Positions 1 to 8,894 of a DNA stretch of 64,000 nucleotides are shown here, in pieces; the first letter of the stretch is position 1; every line of letters starts with the position of its first letter. The notes beneath the pieces were generated by a model, which was given only the letters and a program-made list of their open reading frames with translations, ran no database searches and was not told the origin of the DNA. A program made the translations under genes and the position numbers. The stretch comes from Mycobacterium sp. E1747 (GTDB lineage: Bacteria; Actinomycetota; Actinomycetes; Mycobacteriales; Mycobacteriaceae), in NCBI RefSeq assembly GCF_001667775.1, contig NZ_LZJI01000249.1, forward strand, positions 1 through 64,000, in the 5' to 3' direction.

Positions 1-233
1 CGACCGCGGTGACGTGGACGGGGATGGGGTCGGCGCCGCACTGCCCGCTGCCGCGGCCGGCGATCGGGCCGGGCACCTACAACCTCGTGGTGCAGCTGGG
101 CAACCTGCGTTCCCAGCCGGTCCCGTTCATCTTGAACCAGCCACCTCCGCCGCCGGGTCCGGTGCCCGGGCCGGGTCAGCCCGCGGCCGCGCCGCCACCG
201 GAGGCGCCCCCGGCCCCGGTTCCCGCGGGTTAA
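1..233 (+). CDS. C-terminal end of a proline/alanine-rich secreted or membrane protein (Rv3587c-like), partial
   Basis: The reading frame is open from the window edge (first full codon at base 3) to a TAA at 231-233, so only about 76 C-terminal residues are visible. They include a short segment reading PGTYNLVVQLGNLRSQPVPF, which looks like a small beta-rich domain, followed by a tail made almost only of Pro, Ala and Gly, typical of mycobacterial envelope-exposed proteins. It runs towards disA and overlaps its stop codon by 4 bases. In M. tuberculosis the convergent neighbour of disA is the conserved membrane protein Rv3587c, so an orthologue is likely from position; function unknown. Confidence 0.6.
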   Translation, partial: TAVTWTGMGSAPHCPLPRPAIGPGTYNLVVQLGNLRSQPVPFILNQPPPPPGPVPGPGQPAAAPPPEAPPAPVPAG

Positions 234-1303
234 CTCAGCGGGTCGGCGATCGTCGACTCCGCGAGCTGCGACAGCCCCTCCCGCACGTGACGGGCCCACA
301 TCGCGCCGATGCCCTCGACCGATTGCAGGTCGCCGGCGCTGGCCGCCAGCAGGCCCTGCAGCGTCCCGAACGAGCGGACCAGTAGGTCGGAGTGGGCGAA
401 CTGCAGCCGCGGGATGCTGGCCAGCGCTCGGTAGCCGCGCGGGCTGACAGCCGAGTCCTGCGCCTCGGCCGTGGTCGGATAGCCGAAAACCTTTGCCAGC
501 GCGGTGAGTTCGAGCAGCTCGGTGTCCGAGAGGGCGTCCAGCTCGTCTAGCGTCGCCGTCATCTGCGCCTTGGACAGCGGCTCCGGGCTGGCGTGGTAGT
601 CGCGCACGGTCAATTCCCGCGCGATGTCGTTGCCGCCCAGCAGCTCGTCCAGCTGCAGCCGCAGTTGGCGCCCGTCGGTGCCCAACTCGACGACGTCGTC
701 GTCGATCACCAAGCCGATCCGCCGCACCAGCTCCAGTCGCTGCACCACCGTCATCACGTCGCGCAGCGTGACGAAGTCTTCGATCTCGGCCAGCGACAGT
801 TGCCTGCTCACCTCGTCGAGCCTGGTCTTGTACCGCTCCAGCGTCGCGATCGCCTGGTTGGCCCGCGACAGGATGGTCGCGGAATCGGCCACCACGTGGC
901 GTTCACCGCCCACGTAGACCGTCACGATGTTCATCGAATGGCTGACCGAGATCACCGGGTAACCGGTTTGAACCGCCGCTCGTTCCGCTGACCGGTGCCG
1001 CGTCCCCGATTCGTCGGTGGGTATCGACGGATCCGGCACCAGTTGCACGTTGGCCCGCACGATGCGGCTGCCGTCGGTGGACAGCACCACGGCGCCGTCC
1101 ATCTTCGCCAGCTCCCGCAGCCGCGTCGGCGCGTACCGAACGTCGAGGGCGAAGCCGCCGTCGCAGATGGCCTCGACGTTTTCGTCGTTGCCGATGACGA
1201 TCAGCGCACCGGTGCGGCCACGCAGGATGCGTTCCAAGCCGTCTCGCAGCCCGGTGCCCGGTGCCAGGCGGGCGACGGTCTCACGCAGTGTCGGACGTGT
1301 CAC
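230..1303 (-). CDS. disA: DNA integrity scanning protein DisA, diadenylate cyclase (c-di-AMP synthase)
   Basis: Makes cyclic di-AMP from two ATP and binds branched DNA. The 357-residue protein has an N-terminal DAC domain with the DGA motif at residues 69-71 and the RHR motif at 102-104 (GTRHRSAERAA), a central helical spine, and a C-terminal helix-hairpin-helix region ending near residue 345. Length matches mycobacterial DisA (Rv3586). The start is GTG at 1303-1301, which overlaps the stop of radA in a GTGA arrangement, so the two are almost certainly translated as one operon. It converges with the gene at 1-233. Confidence 0.96.
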   Translation of the reverse strand: MTRPTLRETVARLAPGTGLRDGLERILRGRTGALIVIGNDENVEAICDGGFALDVRYAPTRLRELAKMDGAVVLSTDGSRIVRANVQLVPDPSIPTDESGTRHRSAERAAVQTGYPVISVSHSMNIVTVYVGGERHVVADSATILSRANQAIATLERYKTRLDEVSRQLSLAEIEDFVTLRDVMTVVQRLELVRRIGLVIDDDVVELGTDGRQLRLQLDELLGGNDIARELTVRDYHASPEPLSKAQMTATLDELDALSDTELLELTALAKVFGYPTTAEAQDSAVSPRGYRALASIPRLQFAHSDLLVRSFGTLQGLLAASAGDLQSVEGIGAMWARHVREGLSQLAESTIADPLS

Positions 1304-2742
1304 AGCGTGTCATTGTGCGGCCCCAGGGCGTTTTGCGTCCAGCCGGTGCGCGGCCCGGCGATGGCTTTCATGTGTTGCAGCGCCGCGGCGATGGTCGGTG
1401 CGCGCAGCGCCCGCATCCCGCTCGGCACGATCTCGCGCCGCGGGTCGTCGCCGTCGGGGATGAGCGCGATGCTGAATCCCTGACGCGCCGCCTCGCCCAG
1501 CCGCCGTTCCATGCCGCCGACCCGCCGCAGGTCGCCCGCCAGGCCCACCTCGCCGATCATCACCGCCGTCGTGGGCAACGGCAGGTCGGCGTAGGCCGAC
1601 GCCAGCGCCATCGCGACGGCCAAATCCGAGGAGGGATCGGTCAACCGCATGCCGCCCACGGTGGACAGGTAGACGTCGTTGACACCGACGGCCAGCCTGC
1701 CGTGCTTTTCCAGCACCGCGCTGATCATCGCGGCCCGCGAGTGGTCGATCCCGCTGACGGCGCGGCGCGGCGAGCCGCCCCCCGGCTTTGAAAGGCTGGG
1801 CGTGAGCAGTGCCTGCACCTCCCCGATGAGCGGTCGCTTGCCGTCCAGCGTCACGGTGATCGCGGTCCCGGCGACCGGCGCCGGCCGCTGATCCAGGAAG
1901 AGGTTCGACGGATCGGACACGTCCTCGATCCCGTTGTCATGCAACAGGAAACAGCCGACCTCGTCGGCCCCGCCGAACCGGTTCTTGACGCCCCGAACCA
2001 TCCGCAGCGCCCCGTTGCGGTCGCCCTCGAAATGCAGCACGACGTCGACCAGGTGTTCCAGCGAGCGCGGTCCCGCGATGGCCCCGTCCTTGGTGACATG
2101 GCCGACCAGGATCAGCGCGACGCCGTTGGCCTTCGCGGCCGCGGTCAAGGCGGCGGTGACGGCGCGCACCTGCGTGACGCCGCCGGCGACGCCGTCGGCC
2201 TCGGTCGTGGACATGGTCTGCACGGAATCGACGATGACCAGCGCCGGCTGCACTGTCGCGATGTGGTCCAGCACCGTGTGCACGTCGGATTCGGCGGCCA
2301 GGTAGACCTCGTCGGCGCCGCAGCCGGTCCGATCCGCACGCAGCCGGATCTGCCCGGCCGACTCCTCGCCGGAGATGTACAGCGCGCGGCGGCCCGAAAG
2401 CGCCCAGCGATGGGCCACCTTGAGCAGCAGCGTCGACTTGCCCACGCCCGGATCGCCCGCCAGCAGCGTGACCGAACCCGGCACCACACCGCCGCCGAGC
2501 ACCCGGTCGAGCTCTCCGATCCCGGTCGAGCGGTGCCGGCTGGCGTTGGGCTCGACGGAAGTGATCGGGACCGGCGGCGAGGCCGAAGCGGACGCGATGA
2601 CCGCGCGCCGGCCGCCGACGGCGCTCAGCACCGGCACCTCGTCGACCGCGCCCCAGGTGCCGCACTCCATGCAGCGGCCCACCCACTTGGCGGTCACGTG
2701 CTGGCATTCGGAGCAGCGGTATTGGGAGCGCGGATTTGCCAC
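1300..2742 (-). CDS. radA: DNA repair protein RadA (Sms), RecA-like ATPase
   Basis: A branch-migration helicase-like protein of recombinational repair. The 480-residue product starts at GTG 2742 and opens with a four-cysteine zinc finger (C10, C13, C24, C27), then a RecA-type ATPase core with Walker A GDPGVGKST and the RadA-specific KNRFG motif, and a C-terminal Lon-like domain (AVGVNDVYLSTVGGMRLTDP). The frame is open much further upstream, but that part is antiphase to lpqE and shows no protein character; 480 residues is the M. tuberculosis RadA (Rv3585) length. It is coupled to disA by a 4-base overlap. Confidence 0.95.
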   Translation of the reverse strand: MANPRSQYRCSECQHVTAKWVGRCMECGTWGAVDEVPVLSAVGGRRAVIASASASPPVPITSVEPNASRHRSTGIGELDRVLGGGVVPGSVTLLAGDPGVGKSTLLLKVAHRWALSGRRALYISGEESAGQIRLRADRTGCGADEVYLAAESDVHTVLDHIATVQPALVIVDSVQTMSTTEADGVAGGVTQVRAVTAALTAAAKANGVALILVGHVTKDGAIAGPRSLEHLVDVVLHFEGDRNGALRMVRGVKNRFGGADEVGCFLLHDNGIEDVSDPSNLFLDQRPAPVAGTAITVTLDGKRPLIGEVQALLTPSLSKPGGGSPRRAVSGIDHSRAAMISAVLEKHGRLAVGVNDVYLSTVGGMRLTDPSSDLAVAMALASAYADLPLPTTAVMIGEVGLAGDLRRVGGMERRLGEAARQGFSIALIPDGDDPRREIVPSGMRALRAPTIAAALQHMKAIAGPRTGWTQNALGPHNDTL

Positions 2743-2801
2743 GCCATGACGGTATCGAGCCGGTACGACAAATCCCGGCTGTGACAGGCGGTTGCCCCCG
2801 C

Positions 2802-3368
2802 CTAGCTTGGCTGCGCCGGGCCCAACTTGGCCGAAACGGGCACCTGGACGGTGGCCTGACCGGCCTTCTCGAAGTTGAACGTGAAGTTGTACAGCAGTCC
2901 GTTGCTGATCGGCTTGGCCAGCATCACGGTCGCCTTGGCCGCATTGCTGGAGCCCAGCGGGCCGGGCGCTACCTTCTGCCCCTCCGGGGTACCGATCAAC
3001 AACATGCCGCCCGCGGGCAGCCGGCCGTCGCCGCTCAGGGTCACCGAGCCGACGTCGCTGGTGATGCTCACCAGCCTGTCCGGCACGTCCGGCGACTGGT
3101 TGATGGCCACCAGCATGAGGTCGACCGCTTGTCCGGGCTCCACGAAGGCCCCGGTCTGCGGCGCCTGCATGCGGATGTCGCGCAGCGCCACGTTGTTGAC
3201 GGTCACCTTGTTGCCGTTGATGGCGGGCTCTTGGACGGCCATCTGCGAGACCTGGCCGGCCCCGCAGCCACACAGGAGCGCCGCGACCACCGCAATGAGG
3301 CCGACGAGCACCGCCCGAGCGGTCAGCGCCGGCGCGCGGAGGGGGAGGCCGATCTCGAAGCGGTTCAC
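2802..3368 (-). CDS. lpqE: Lipoprotein LpqE
   Basis: Predicted secreted lipoprotein of 188 residues. The N-terminus has a basic start, a hydrophobic stretch (VLVGLIAVVAALLC) and a lipobox LLCGC with the lipidated Cys near residue 35, followed by a beta-rich domain with repeated short strands. It matches mycobacterial LpqE (Rv3584) in context between radA and carD; its biochemical role is unknown. The start is GTG at 3368, with a strong AGGAGG Shine-Dalgarno sequence 6 bases upstream. It is transcribed away from carD and may be in the same unit as radA-disA, which begins 59 bases downstream. Confidence 0.88.
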   Translation of the reverse strand: MNRFEIGLPLRAPALTARAVLVGLIAVVAALLCGCGAGQVSQMAVQEPAINGNKVTVNNVALRDIRMQAPQTGAFVEPGQAVDLMLVAINQSPDVPDRLVSITSDVGSVTLSGDGRLPAGGMLLIGTPEGQKVAPGPLGSSNAAKATVMLAKPISNGLLYNFTFNFEKAGQATVQVPVSAKLGPAQPS

Positions 3369-3629
3369 TCAATGCCTCCTGCTGTGCCGTTCGACGGATG
3401 CAACTATGCACAGTAGTAGGAAGCTTTCGCGCGCGGTAGCGCGGGGCTCGGGACCAGCCAGGAGGGCCGTCTCGGGGGCCCCGTCAGGACGCTCAGGGGC
3501 CGCTCTCGAGGCCGAAAAATGCCAGGGGTAATGTGCATCACTGCACGTTCTGCTCCCCCTGTCAACCCCTAATGTGCGCGTGTTGTGCCCCTGACCTGCA
3601 TCGTTGCTCCACGCGCGATTGGGTGGCCG

Positions 3630-3638
3630 TGTTAGACT
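3630..3638 (+). promoter_or_regulatory. Extended -10 promoter element upstream of carD
   Basis: The bases TGTTAGACT form an extended -10 (TGn followed by TAGACT at 3633-3638), 26 bases before the carD ATG. No well-spaced -35 hexamer is seen; TTGCTC at 3604 is too far (23-base spacer). A GAAAGGGG Shine-Dalgarno sequence lies at 3647-3654. The rest of the 296-base gap between lpqE and carD shows no gene. Confidence 0.55.
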
Positions 3639-3664
3639 GAAGTAACGAAAGGGGCTCGAATCAG

Positions 3665-4153
3665 ATGATCTTCAAGGTCGGCGACACCGTTGTTTACCCG
3701 CATCACGGTGCTGCGTTAGTCGAGGCGATTGAAACCCGCACCATCAAAGGGGAACAAAAGGAATATCTCGTCTTGAAGGTGGCGCAGGGAGACCTGACCG
3801 TTCGAGTTCCCGCCGACAACGCTGAGTACGTCGGTGTCCGCGACGTCGTCGGCCAGGAGGGCCTCGACAAGGTCTTCCAGGTTCTGCGCGCTCCCCACAC
3901 CGAAGAGCCCACCAACTGGTCGCGCCGATACAAGGCCAACCTCGAGAAGCTGGCATCCGGTGACGTCAACAAGGTGGCCGAGGTAGTACGCGACCTGTGG
4001 CGTCGCGACCAGGAACGCGGCCTGTCCGCCGGCGAGAAGCGCATGTTGGCCAAGGCCCGCCAGATCCTGGTCGGGGAATTGGCCCTCGCCGAGAGCACCG
4101 ACGACGCCAAGGCGGAAACCATCCTCGACGAGGTCCTGGCCGCCGCTTCCTGA
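3665..4153 (+). CDS. carD: CarD, essential RNA polymerase-binding transcription regulator
   Basis: CarD stabilises the open promoter complex of the housekeeping RNA polymerase and controls rRNA and stress transcription. The 162-residue protein has the N-terminal Tudor-like RNA polymerase beta-lobe binding domain (about 1-55; R25 in AIETR is present) and a C-terminal helical DNA-binding domain carrying the conserved W85 in EPTNWSRRYK that wedges at the upstream edge of the bubble. Length and sequence are those of M. tuberculosis Rv3583c. It has its own promoter and heads the carD-ispD-ispF-cysS run, with ispD starting 16 bases after its stop. Confidence 0.97.
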   Translation: MIFKVGDTVVYPHHGAALVEAIETRTIKGEQKEYLVLKVAQGDLTVRVPADNAEYVGVRDVVGQEGLDKVFQVLRAPHTEEPTNWSRRYKANLEKLASGDVNKVAEVVRDLWRRDQERGLSAGEKRMLAKARQILVGELALAESTDDAKAETILDEVLAAAS

Positions 4154-4169
4154 AGGCCCTGACGCTTCG

Positions 4170-4856
4170 GTGGTCACGGGGACGGTCTCCTCGGGCACGG
4201 TCGTAGCAGTGGTTCCGGCCGCAGGGTCGGGAGAACGACTCGGCGCCGGCATGCCGAAAGCTTTCTGCGAGATCGACGGGAGCACCCTGCTGGACCGTGC
4301 CGTCGGCGGTTTGCTGAAATCCGACGTCGTCGACCACGTGGTGGTCGCGGTCCCGGCGGCCCGCGTCGACGAAGCCAAGCGATCCCTGGGCGAACGGGCG
4401 ACCGTCGTCGCCGGCGGGCCCGACCGCACGACGTCGGTGAGCCTGGCGCTGGCGGCCCTAGCCGGCGACCCCGACTTCGTCCTGGTGCACGACGCCGCCC
4501 GCGCCCTCACGCCCCCCGCGCTGATCGTGCGCGTGGTGGACGCCCTGCGAGCCGGGCACGCCGCCGTCGTGCCCGCGCTGCCGCTGCATGACACCATCAA
4601 GGCCGTGGACGCCAACGGTGTGGTCCTGGGCACGCCCGAGCGGGCCGGCCTGCGCGCCGTGCAGACACCGCAGGGCTTCGCCCGGGACTTGCTGATGCGC
4701 GCATATCAGCGGGCGGGCACGGCCGACTTCACCGACGACGCGTCGCTCGTCGAGCATGTCGGGGGGCAGGTCCAGGTGGTCGACGGCGACCCGCTGGCGT
4801 TCAAGATCACCACGCCGCTCGACCTGTTGCTGGCCGAAGCGATCGTGCGCCGGTGA
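4170..4856 (+). CDS. ispD: 2-C-methyl-D-erythritol 4-phosphate cytidylyltransferase (IspD)
   Basis: Third step of the MEP isoprenoid pathway: MEP + CTP to CDP-ME. The 228-residue protein begins with the nucleotide-binding loop PAAGSGERLGAGMPKAF and contains the family segments GGPDRTTSV, VLVHDAARALTP and LRAVQTPQGF. Length agrees with Rv3582c. The GTG start at 4170 lies 16 bases after carD. Its stop overlaps the GTG of ispF by 4 bases, so the two enzymes are translationally coupled. Confidence 0.95.
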   Translation: MVTGTVSSGTVVAVVPAAGSGERLGAGMPKAFCEIDGSTLLDRAVGGLLKSDVVDHVVVAVPAARVDEAKRSLGERATVVAGGPDRTTSVSLALAALAGDPDFVLVHDAARALTPPALIVRVVDALRAGHAAVVPALPLHDTIKAVDANGVVLGTPERAGLRAVQTPQGFARDLLMRAYQRAGTADFTDDASLVEHVGGQVQVVDGDPLAFKITTPLDLLLAEAIVRR

Positions 4857-5332
4857 ACGGTCTGCCGCGCGTCGGCCTGGGCATCGATGTGCACCCGATC
4901 GAACCGGGCCGGCCCTGCTGGCTGATGGGCCTGCTCTTCCTCGACGCCGACGGCTGCGCCGGTCACTCCGACGGCGACGTGGGCGCCCATGCGCTGTGCG
5001 ACGCGCTGTTGTCGGCCGCCGGGCTGGGTGACATCGGCGCCGTCTTCGGCGTCGACGACCCGCGCTGGAAAGGCGTCAGCGGCGCCGACATGCTGCGCCA
5101 CGTGGCCGAGTTGGTATCGCGGGACGGCTTCCGCGTCGGAAACGCCGCCGTTCAGTTGATCGGCAATCAGCCAAGGGTCGGGCCGCGGCGCGCCGAGGCG
5201 CAGCGCGTGCTCTCGGAGGTGTTGGGGGCGCCGGTCTCGGTGTCGGCGACGACGACCGACGGGCTGGGCCTGACCGGTCGCGGTGAGGGCCGTGCCGCCA
5301 TCGCCACCGCGCTGATCGTTCCCGGCGGCTAA
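4853..5332 (+). CDS. ispF: 2-C-methyl-D-erythritol 2,4-cyclodiphosphate synthase (IspF)
   Basis: Converts CDP-ME 2-phosphate to the cyclodiphosphate in the MEP pathway. 159 residues with the metal site signature GIDVHPIEPG near the N-terminus (Asp and His ligands), AGHSDGDVGAHALCDALL with the third His, and the C-terminal TTTDGLGLTGRGEG segment. Matches Rv3581c. Starts at GTG inside the end of ispD. The usual partner IspE is not in this window. Confidence 0.95.
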   Translation: MNGLPRVGLGIDVHPIEPGRPCWLMGLLFLDADGCAGHSDGDVGAHALCDALLSAAGLGDIGAVFGVDDPRWKGVSGADMLRHVAELVSRDGFRVGNAAVQLIGNQPRVGPRRAEAQRVLSEVLGAPVSVSATTTDGLGLTGRGEGRAAIATALIVPGG

Positions 5333-5380
5333 GGCGCGCAGCGCCGGGCGACCGGGAACCACCCGGTAAGCTGGCACGTC

Positions 5381-6790
5381 GTGACCGATCGCGCCCGCTT
5401 GCGGCTACACGACACGGCAGCCGGTGCTGTGCGTGATTTCGTCCCCCTGCGCGAGGGTCACGTCTCCATCTACCTGTGTGGCGCCACGGTCCAGGGCCTG
5501 CCGCACATCGGCCACGTCCGCAGCGGTGTGGCCTTCGACATCCTGCGCCGATGGCTGATGGCGCGCGGCTGCGACGTCGCGTTCATCCGCAACGTCACCG
5601 ACATCGAGGACAAGATTCTGGCCAAGGCCGCGGCGGCCGGCCGGCCGTGGTGGGAGTGGGCGGCCACCTACGAGCGCGCGTTCAGCGCCGCCTACGACGC
5701 CCTGGATGTGCTGCCGCCGTCGGCGGAGCCGCGCGCGACCGGGCACATCACCCAGATGGTCGAGTTGATGGACCGCCTGATCGAAACCGGCCACGCTTAC
5801 GCGGCGTGCGGGGACGTCTATTTCGACGTGCTGAGCTATCCGGAGTACGGCCAATTGTCGGGGCACAAGGTCGACGACGTTCATCAGGGCGAGGGGGTGG
5901 CGACCGGCAAGCGCGACCAGCGTGACTTCACGCTCTGGAAGGGCGAGAAGCCCGGTGAGCCGTCGTGGCCCTCGCCGTGGGGCCGCGGGCGTCCGGGCTG
6001 GCACCTGGAGTGCTCGGCGATGGCACGCACCTATCTGGGTCCCGAATTCGACATCCATTGCGGCGGGATGGACTTGATCTTCCCGCACCACGAAAACGAG
6101 ATCGCGCAGAGTCGCGCCGCCGGCGACGGGTTCGCCCGCTACTGGTTGCACAACGGCTGGGTGACCATGGGCGGCGAGAAGATGAGCAAGTCGCTGGGCA
6201 ACGTGCTGGCCATCCCGGCGTTGCTGCAGCGCGTGCGGCCGGCGGAGCTGCGCTACTACCTGGGCAGCGCGCACTACCGCTCGATGCTGGAATTCTCCGA
6301 CACCGCCCTACAGGATGCGGTGAAAGCCTATGTGGGCGTGGAGGAATTCCTGCACCGCGTCCGGGTCCGCGTCGGCGGCGTCGAGCCCGGTGAGTGGACT
6401 TCACGGTTCGCCGAGGCACTCGACGACGACTTGGCGGTCCCGGCCGCGCTGGCCGAGGTGCACCACGCCCGCGCCGAGGGCAACCGGGCCCTCGACTCCG
6501 GCGACCACGAAGGCGCCCTGCAACATGCCAGGGCGCTCCGCGCCATGATGGGGATCCTGGGCTGCGACCCACTCGACGAGCGCTGGGAAACCCGTGACGA
6601 GACGTCGGCCGCACTCGCGGCCGTCGAGGTGCTGGTGCGGGCCGAACTGGAGAACCGGGAAAAGGCACGCGAGCAACGCAATTGGGCGCTCGCCGACGAG
6701 ATCCGGGACCGGTTGAAGCTCGCCGGCATCGAGGTCACCGACACCGCCGACGGACCGCAGTGGTCGCTGCAGGCCGGTCAGACCCCGTAA
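5381..6790 (+). CDS. cysS: Cysteinyl-tRNA synthetase
   Basis: Class I aminoacyl-tRNA synthetase charging tRNA-Cys. The 469-residue protein has the HIGH-type motif (GLPHIGHVRSG), zinc ligands in YLCGAT and HLECSAM, the segment GGMDLIFPHHENEIAQS, and KMSKS (GGEKMSKSLGN). Length is that of mycobacterial CysS1 (Rv3580c), not MshC, which lacks the C-terminal anticodon-binding domain seen here. The start is GTG, 48 bases after ispF. Its TAA overlaps the ATG of the next gene by one base. Confidence 0.96.
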   Translation: MTDRARLRLHDTAAGAVRDFVPLREGHVSIYLCGATVQGLPHIGHVRSGVAFDILRRWLMARGCDVAFIRNVTDIEDKILAKAAAAGRPWWEWAATYERAFSAAYDALDVLPPSAEPRATGHITQMVELMDRLIETGHAYAACGDVYFDVLSYPEYGQLSGHKVDDVHQGEGVATGKRDQRDFTLWKGEKPGEPSWPSPWGRGRPGWHLECSAMARTYLGPEFDIHCGGMDLIFPHHENEIAQSRAAGDGFARYWLHNGWVTMGGEKMSKSLGNVLAIPALLQRVRPAELRYYLGSAHYRSMLEFSDTALQDAVKAYVGVEEFLHRVRVRVGGVEPGEWTSRFAEALDDDLAVPAALAEVHHARAEGNRALDSGDHEGALQHARALRAMMGILGCDPLDERWETRDETSAALAAVEVLVRAELENREKAREQRNWALADEIRDRLKLAGIEVTDTADGPQWSLQAGQTP

Positions 6791-7722
6791 TGGCCGGCAA
6801 TTCGCGCCGCCGCGGCGCAATACGCAAGGCGGGCACCAAGAAGGGGCCCACCGTAGGCTCGGGCGGACAGCGCCGGCGCGCGCTGGAGGGGCGCGGTCCC
6901 ACGCCCCCCGCGCACCTGCGACCCAACCATCCCGCCGCCAAGCGCGCCCAGTCGCCCCCGCGGCGTCCCACCAAGCGGCCCACCGACGAGACGGAAACCG
7001 TGCTCGGCCGCAACCCGGTGCTGGAGTGCCTGCGCGCCGGTGTCCCGGCGACGGCGCTCTACGTGGCGCTCGGCATCGACGCCGACGAGCGGGTCACCGA
7101 ATCCGTTGCTCGCGCAGCGGATTCGGGCATCTCGATCCTCGAGGTGCCGCGTGCCGACCTGGACCGGATGACCAGCAACCACCTGCATCAGGGCATCGCG
7201 TTGCAGGTCCCGCCGTACAACTACGCCCACCCCGACGACCTGCTGGCAATCGCCATGAACTCCCCGCCGGCGCTGCTGGTCGCGTTGGACAACATCTCCG
7301 ATCCGCGCAACCTGGGCGCGATCGTGCGTTCGGTCGCGGCCTTCGGCGGTCACGGTGTGCTGATCCCGCAGCGGCGCTCGGCGTCGGTGACGGCCGTGGC
7401 CTGGCGCACCAGCGCGGGCGCGGCGGCCCGCATCCCGGTCGCGCGGGCCACCAATCTCAATCGGACGCTCAAGGATTGGGCGGACCGCGGGATCCGCGTG
7501 ATCGGCCTGGACGCTGACGGCGACACCATGGTCGACGACCTGGACGGCGCCGACCCGCTGGTGGTGGTCGTCGGCTCGGAAGGCAAGGGCCTGTCGCGGC
7601 TGGTGCGGCAGAACTGCGACGAGGTGGTGTCGATCCCGATGGCCGGGGACGCCGAATCGCTGAACGCCTCGGTGGCCGCGGGGGTGGTGCTCGCCGAGAT
7701 CGCCCGGCAGCGCAGGGTTTAA
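6790..7722 (+). CDS. SpoU/TrmH-family RNA 2'-O-methyltransferase (RlmB-like)
   Basis: A 310-residue SPOUT methyltransferase, orthologous in context to Rv3579c. About 75 basic, Ala/Pro/Arg-rich residues at the N-terminus precede the substrate-binding domain (ETVLGRNPVLECLRAG) and the knotted SAM-binding domain with the three family motifs: NISDPRNLGAIVRS, VVVVGSEGKGLSRL and IPMAGDAESLNASVA. The family methylates 23S rRNA (G2251) or tRNA; which target applies here cannot be read from sequence. The start ATG at 6790 shares its A with the cysS stop (TAATG), so it is co-translated with cysS. Confidence 0.92.
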   Translation: MAGNSRRRGAIRKAGTKKGPTVGSGGQRRRALEGRGPTPPAHLRPNHPAAKRAQSPPRRPTKRPTDETETVLGRNPVLECLRAGVPATALYVALGIDADERVTESVARAADSGISILEVPRADLDRMTSNHLHQGIALQVPPYNYAHPDDLLAIAMNSPPALLVALDNISDPRNLGAIVRSVAAFGGHGVLIPQRRSASVTAVAWRTSAGAAARIPVARATNLNRTLKDWADRGIRVIGLDADGDTMVDDLDGADPLVVVVGSEGKGLSRLVRQNCDEVVSIPMAGDAESLNASVAAGVVLAEIARQRRV

Positions 7723-7727
7723 CCGCG

Positions 7728-8705
7728 GTGCGCCGCTGGCCCGCTCGCCTCGGTGCTGCGCTGGTTGCGGTCGTCGTGCTGGCGTCGCCCGCCGCGGCCG
7801 CCCTGGCGCCGGAGTTCGACCTGCAGGCGCATCGCGGCGGTCGCGGGGAGACCACCGAGGAGTCGGTGCGGGCCTTCGCGAAATCGCTCGAACTGGGCGT
7901 CAGCACACTCGAACTCGACATCAACATCACCAGCGACGGCCAACCGCTGGTGTGGCATGATCCGACGATCGACCCGGAGAAGTGCGCCGACACCGGCCCC
8001 GCCTTCGCCGGGGATCCGCAGTACCCCTACGTGGGAAAGCTGGTGCACGAGCTCACGCTGTCACAGATCCGCACCCTGGACTGCGGTCAGCGGCTGGCCG
8101 AGTTCCCCGACGCCGAGGTGGTGCGCGGCAACAAGATAGCCATCCTGTCGGAGGTCTTCACGCTCGCCGATTCCTATCGCGCCGCCGTGCGGTACAACAT
8201 CGAGACGAAGGTGGCGGCCGACCGCCCCGGCACTTCGGCCGAGCCCCAACAGTTCGTCGACGTGATCCTGGCCGCCGTCAGGTCGGCCGGCAAGGTCAGC
8301 CAGGTGGAGATCGAGAGCTTCGACTGGCGGACCCTGCCGTTGGTTCGCCGGGCCGAGCCGTCAATCCCGTTGGTGGCCTTGTACAACGAGGAGACCTGGG
8401 TGCCCGGTTCGCCATGGCTGGCGGGTGAGGACGCCGCCGCCGTCGGCGAGCCGATGATCGGTGCGAAGCTTGCGGGCGCGGACATCGTCTCGCCCAGGTA
8501 CCAGCTGGTCACCGGCAAACCGTACGTCGATCGCGGGCATGCGCTTGGGTTGCAGGTGATCCCGTGGACGGTCGATGATGCGGCCGCCATGCACGAACTG
8601 ATCGCCGACGGGGTCGACGGGCTGATCACCGACTATCCGACGTTGTTGCGCGGCGTGCTGGCCGAACTGGGGATGCCGCTGCCGCCCGCCTACCACCGGA
8701 CGTAG
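7728..8705 (+). CDS. Secreted glycerophosphodiester phosphodiesterase
   Basis: GDPD-family TIM barrel that hydrolyses glycerophosphodiesters to glycerol 3-phosphate and an alcohol. The 325-residue protein starts with an Arg-containing signal peptide (hydrophobic AALVAVVVLASPAAAALA, probable cleavage after AAA), then the catalytic HRGG motif (LQAHRGGRGETTEES), the metal-site segment LELDINITSDGQPLVWHD, and later WTVDD and DGLITDYP near the C-terminus. It starts with GTG 5 bases after the methyltransferase and is the last gene of the carD-side run. A 189-base gap without a convincing gene separates it from the convergent arsB-like gene. Confidence 0.9.
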   Translation: MRRWPARLGAALVAVVVLASPAAAALAPEFDLQAHRGGRGETTEESVRAFAKSLELGVSTLELDINITSDGQPLVWHDPTIDPEKCADTGPAFAGDPQYPYVGKLVHELTLSQIRTLDCGQRLAEFPDAEVVRGNKIAILSEVFTLADSYRAAVRYNIETKVAADRPGTSAEPQQFVDVILAAVRSAGKVSQVEIESFDWRTLPLVRRAEPSIPLVALYNEETWVPGSPWLAGEDAAAVGEPMIGAKLAGADIVSPRYQLVTGKPYVDRGHALGLQVIPWTVDDAAAMHELIADGVDGLITDYPTLLRGVLAELGMPLPPAYHRT

Positions 8706-8894
8706 CGTCAGGGCACCACGTTCACCAGAGTGGCGGCGGTCGCGACCCGGGCATCGATGTCGGATCGGCGCGGGCGCCAACCCGGCCGATTTGGTCGAGA
8801 CCACAAGCCAATTCGACACGATCCCATATCGTTGAGGAATCGCCGAAGCCGCGCAAGCGCTGCAGCAGGGCGTGGAATTCAGGGAGGCGATCGG

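Noticed and set aside
2743..3411. An N-terminal extension of radA by about 220 residues in the same open frame.
   Set aside because: It is the antiphase shadow of lpqE, rich in Arg/Gly/Ala with no motif; the zinc finger at GTG 2742 is the true RadA N-terminus.
8706..8894. A small minus-strand gene after the arsB-like stop (a frame reading LPEFHALLQRLRGFGDSSTI).
   Set aside because: No start codon or ribosome binding site within the gap and no recognisable family; it may be a remnant but cannot be supported.
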